Below the pieces are notes generated by a model. That model saw nothing but the letters and a program-made list of their open reading frames with translations, was not told the origin of the DNA and searched no databases. 6,854 bases of DNA from an uncultured Alphaproteobacteria bacterium (GTDB lineage Bacteria > Pseudomonadota > Alphaproteobacteria > Rhizobiales > Ancalomicrobiaceae): NCBI GenBank assembly GCA_937892955.1, contig CALBKH010000035.1, forward strand, positions 1 through 6,854. The letters are read 5' to 3'. The position numbers and the translations under genes are program-made. Below are positions 6,300-6,854 of the stretch, piece after piece; the first letter of the stretch is position 1; every line of letters starts with the position of its first letter.

Positions 6300-6725
6300 A
6301 TGCTGAAAGAATTCAAGGAATTCGCGCTCAAGGGCAATGTCGTCGATCTCGCCATCGGTGTGATCATCGGCGGCGCGTTCGGCAAGATCGTCGACAGCAT
6401 GGTCGGCGACGTGATCATGCCGATCATCGGCGCCATCACCGGCGGCCTCGACTTCTCCAACAAGTTCGTGCTGCTCAAGTCGCTCCTCGGCGACGCCTCG
6501 GCCCCGGCGACCTACGCCAAGGCCAAGGAAGTCGGCGCGACGCTCGGCTACGGCCAGTTCCTGACCGTGACCCTGAACTTCCTCATCATCGCCTTCGTCC
6601 TCTTCCTGGTGGTCAAGGGGATGAACCGCCTGAAGCGCCAGGAGGCCGCCGCCCCGGCCGCTCCGGCCGAGCCGCCGCGCCAGGAGGTGCTGCTCGAGGA
6701 GATCCGCGACCTCCTCAAGAAGTGA
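6300..6725 (+). CDS. mscL: Large-conductance mechanosensitive channel MscL
   Basis: This 141-aa inner-membrane channel subunit forms a pentamer that opens under membrane tension and releases solutes during hypo-osmotic shock. The N-terminal helix is MLKEFKEFALKGN. TM1 (about 14-44) carries the family signature NVVDLAIGVIIGGAFGKIV, with L17, G20 and V21 matching the pore-constriction residues L19, G22 and V23 of the E. coli channel. A periplasmic loop (about 46-82) follows, then TM2 (about 84-108, FLTVTLNFLIIAFVLF). An Ala/Pro-rich linker (115-127) precedes the C-terminal bundle helix LLEEIRDLLKK. Length is typical. GGGGGA (6286-6291) lies 8 nt before the ATG and serves as ribosome-binding site. 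It is divergent from the kinase gene and appears to be a single-gene unit. Everything expected is present. Confidence 0.97.
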   Translation: MLKEFKEFALKGNVVDLAIGVIIGGAFGKIVDSMVGDVIMPIIGAITGGLDFSNKFVLLKSLLGDASAPATYAKAKEVGATLGYGQFLTVTLNFLIIAFVLFLVVKGMNRLKRQEAAAPAAPAEPPRQEVLLEEIRDLLKK

Positions 6726-6742
6726 TACCGAAGGCGGAGGTG

Positions 6743-6809
6743 CCGACGCATCCGGCCTTCGAAGCCACGCGAATTTCTCATTTGCGTCGGAGGCATGAAA
6801 AATTCGCGT
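6743..6809. repeat. Two interleaved inverted repeats downstream of mscL
   Basis: CCGACGCA (6743-6750) is complementary to TGCGTCGG (6783-6790), and ACGCGAATTT (6767-6776) to AAATTCGCGT (6800-6809). The pairs interleave, so in RNA they would form either alternative hairpins or a pseudoknot. A weaker 7-bp pair (6729-6735/6755-6761) also competes. No T-run follows, so a simple intrinsic terminator for mscL is not supported. The stretch from about 6770 is richer in A/T than the surrounding genes. Confidence 0.5.
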
Positions 6810-6814
6810 CAGGA

Positions 6815-6847
6815 ATACCATCGGTCATTTTCAATGGCCGATGGTAT
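6815..6847. repeat. 15-bp inverted repeat with 3-nt loop at the window edge
   Basis: Positions 6815-6829 (ATACCATCGG...) pair with 6833-6847 (...CCGATGGTAT) around TTC, with a single mismatch that becomes a G-U pair in RNA. The stem has no adjacent T-run. It may be a dispersed palindromic repeat, a regulator site for a gene beyond the window, or an RNA hairpin ending the mscL transcript. The window ends 7 bp later, so the context needed to choose is absent. Confidence 0.65.
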
Positions 6848-6854
6848 GAGGGAG

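Noticed and set aside
6795..6854. ATG frame open to the right window edge (starting MKNSRQEYHR), preceded by GGAGG
   Set aside because: GGAGG is only 1 nt from the ATG, too close to work normally, and the frame runs straight through an inverted repeat. The frame is too short to judge in this window.
1..6854. CRISPR arrays, tRNA or rRNA genes, insertion sequences, signs of recent horizontal transfer
   Set aside because: No regularly spaced direct repeats, no clover-leaf or rRNA-like sequence and no transposase motif were seen. The genes share the same GC-rich codon use.

Overview
The window is GC-rich bacterial DNA that looks like an alphaproteobacterial chromosome, most likely order Rhizobiales. 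The evidence is the strong GC bias at third codon positions, the character of the proteins, and an intergenic palindromic repeat of the 'GTCATCCCCGGC...GCCGGGGATGAC' type that is common in that group. This placement is an inference from composition and style, not from a search.

Layout, left to right. A 32-bp near-perfect palindrome (12-43) lies just past the 3' end of a minus-strand proline iminopeptidase gene (pip, 66-1022). A 450-bp divergent intergenic region (1023-1472) separates pip from a plus-strand LuxR/FixJ-type response regulator (1473-2141), which starts with TTG behind a very strong ribosome-binding site. That region holds a good sigma70-like promoter (1290-1318), short hairpins, and a 23-codon open frame with its own strong ribosome-binding site that overlaps the regulator start. 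Downstream of the regulator come an intrinsic terminator (2169-2196) and a 120-bp nested palindromic repeat (2264-2383). Converging from the other side is a very large minus-strand gene (2500-6036, 1178 aa) for a sensor kinase. Its order is a sodium/solute-symporter (SLC5) membrane domain, a STAC-like linker, PAS, HisKA, HATPase and a C-terminal receiver. Divergent from the kinase is mscL (6300-6725), the large-conductance mechanosensitive channel. The last 129 bp hold several inverted repeats and no gene that can be called securely.

Functional picture. The kinase and the response regulator very probably form one two-component system. Both the architecture and the regulator type match the CrbS/CrbR (MxtR/ErdR) family, which in gammaproteobacteria controls acetyl-CoA synthetase and acetate use. 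Here the two genes are neighbours transcribed towards each other, with the terminator and repeat between them. pip and mscL are ordinary single-gene housekeeping or stress functions with no evident mechanistic link to the pair. The most noteworthy content is the transporter-kinase fusion with its convergent partner, the candidate leader frame before the regulator, and the unexplained palindromes. I see no clearly new system, CRISPR array, insertion sequence, or RNA gene.
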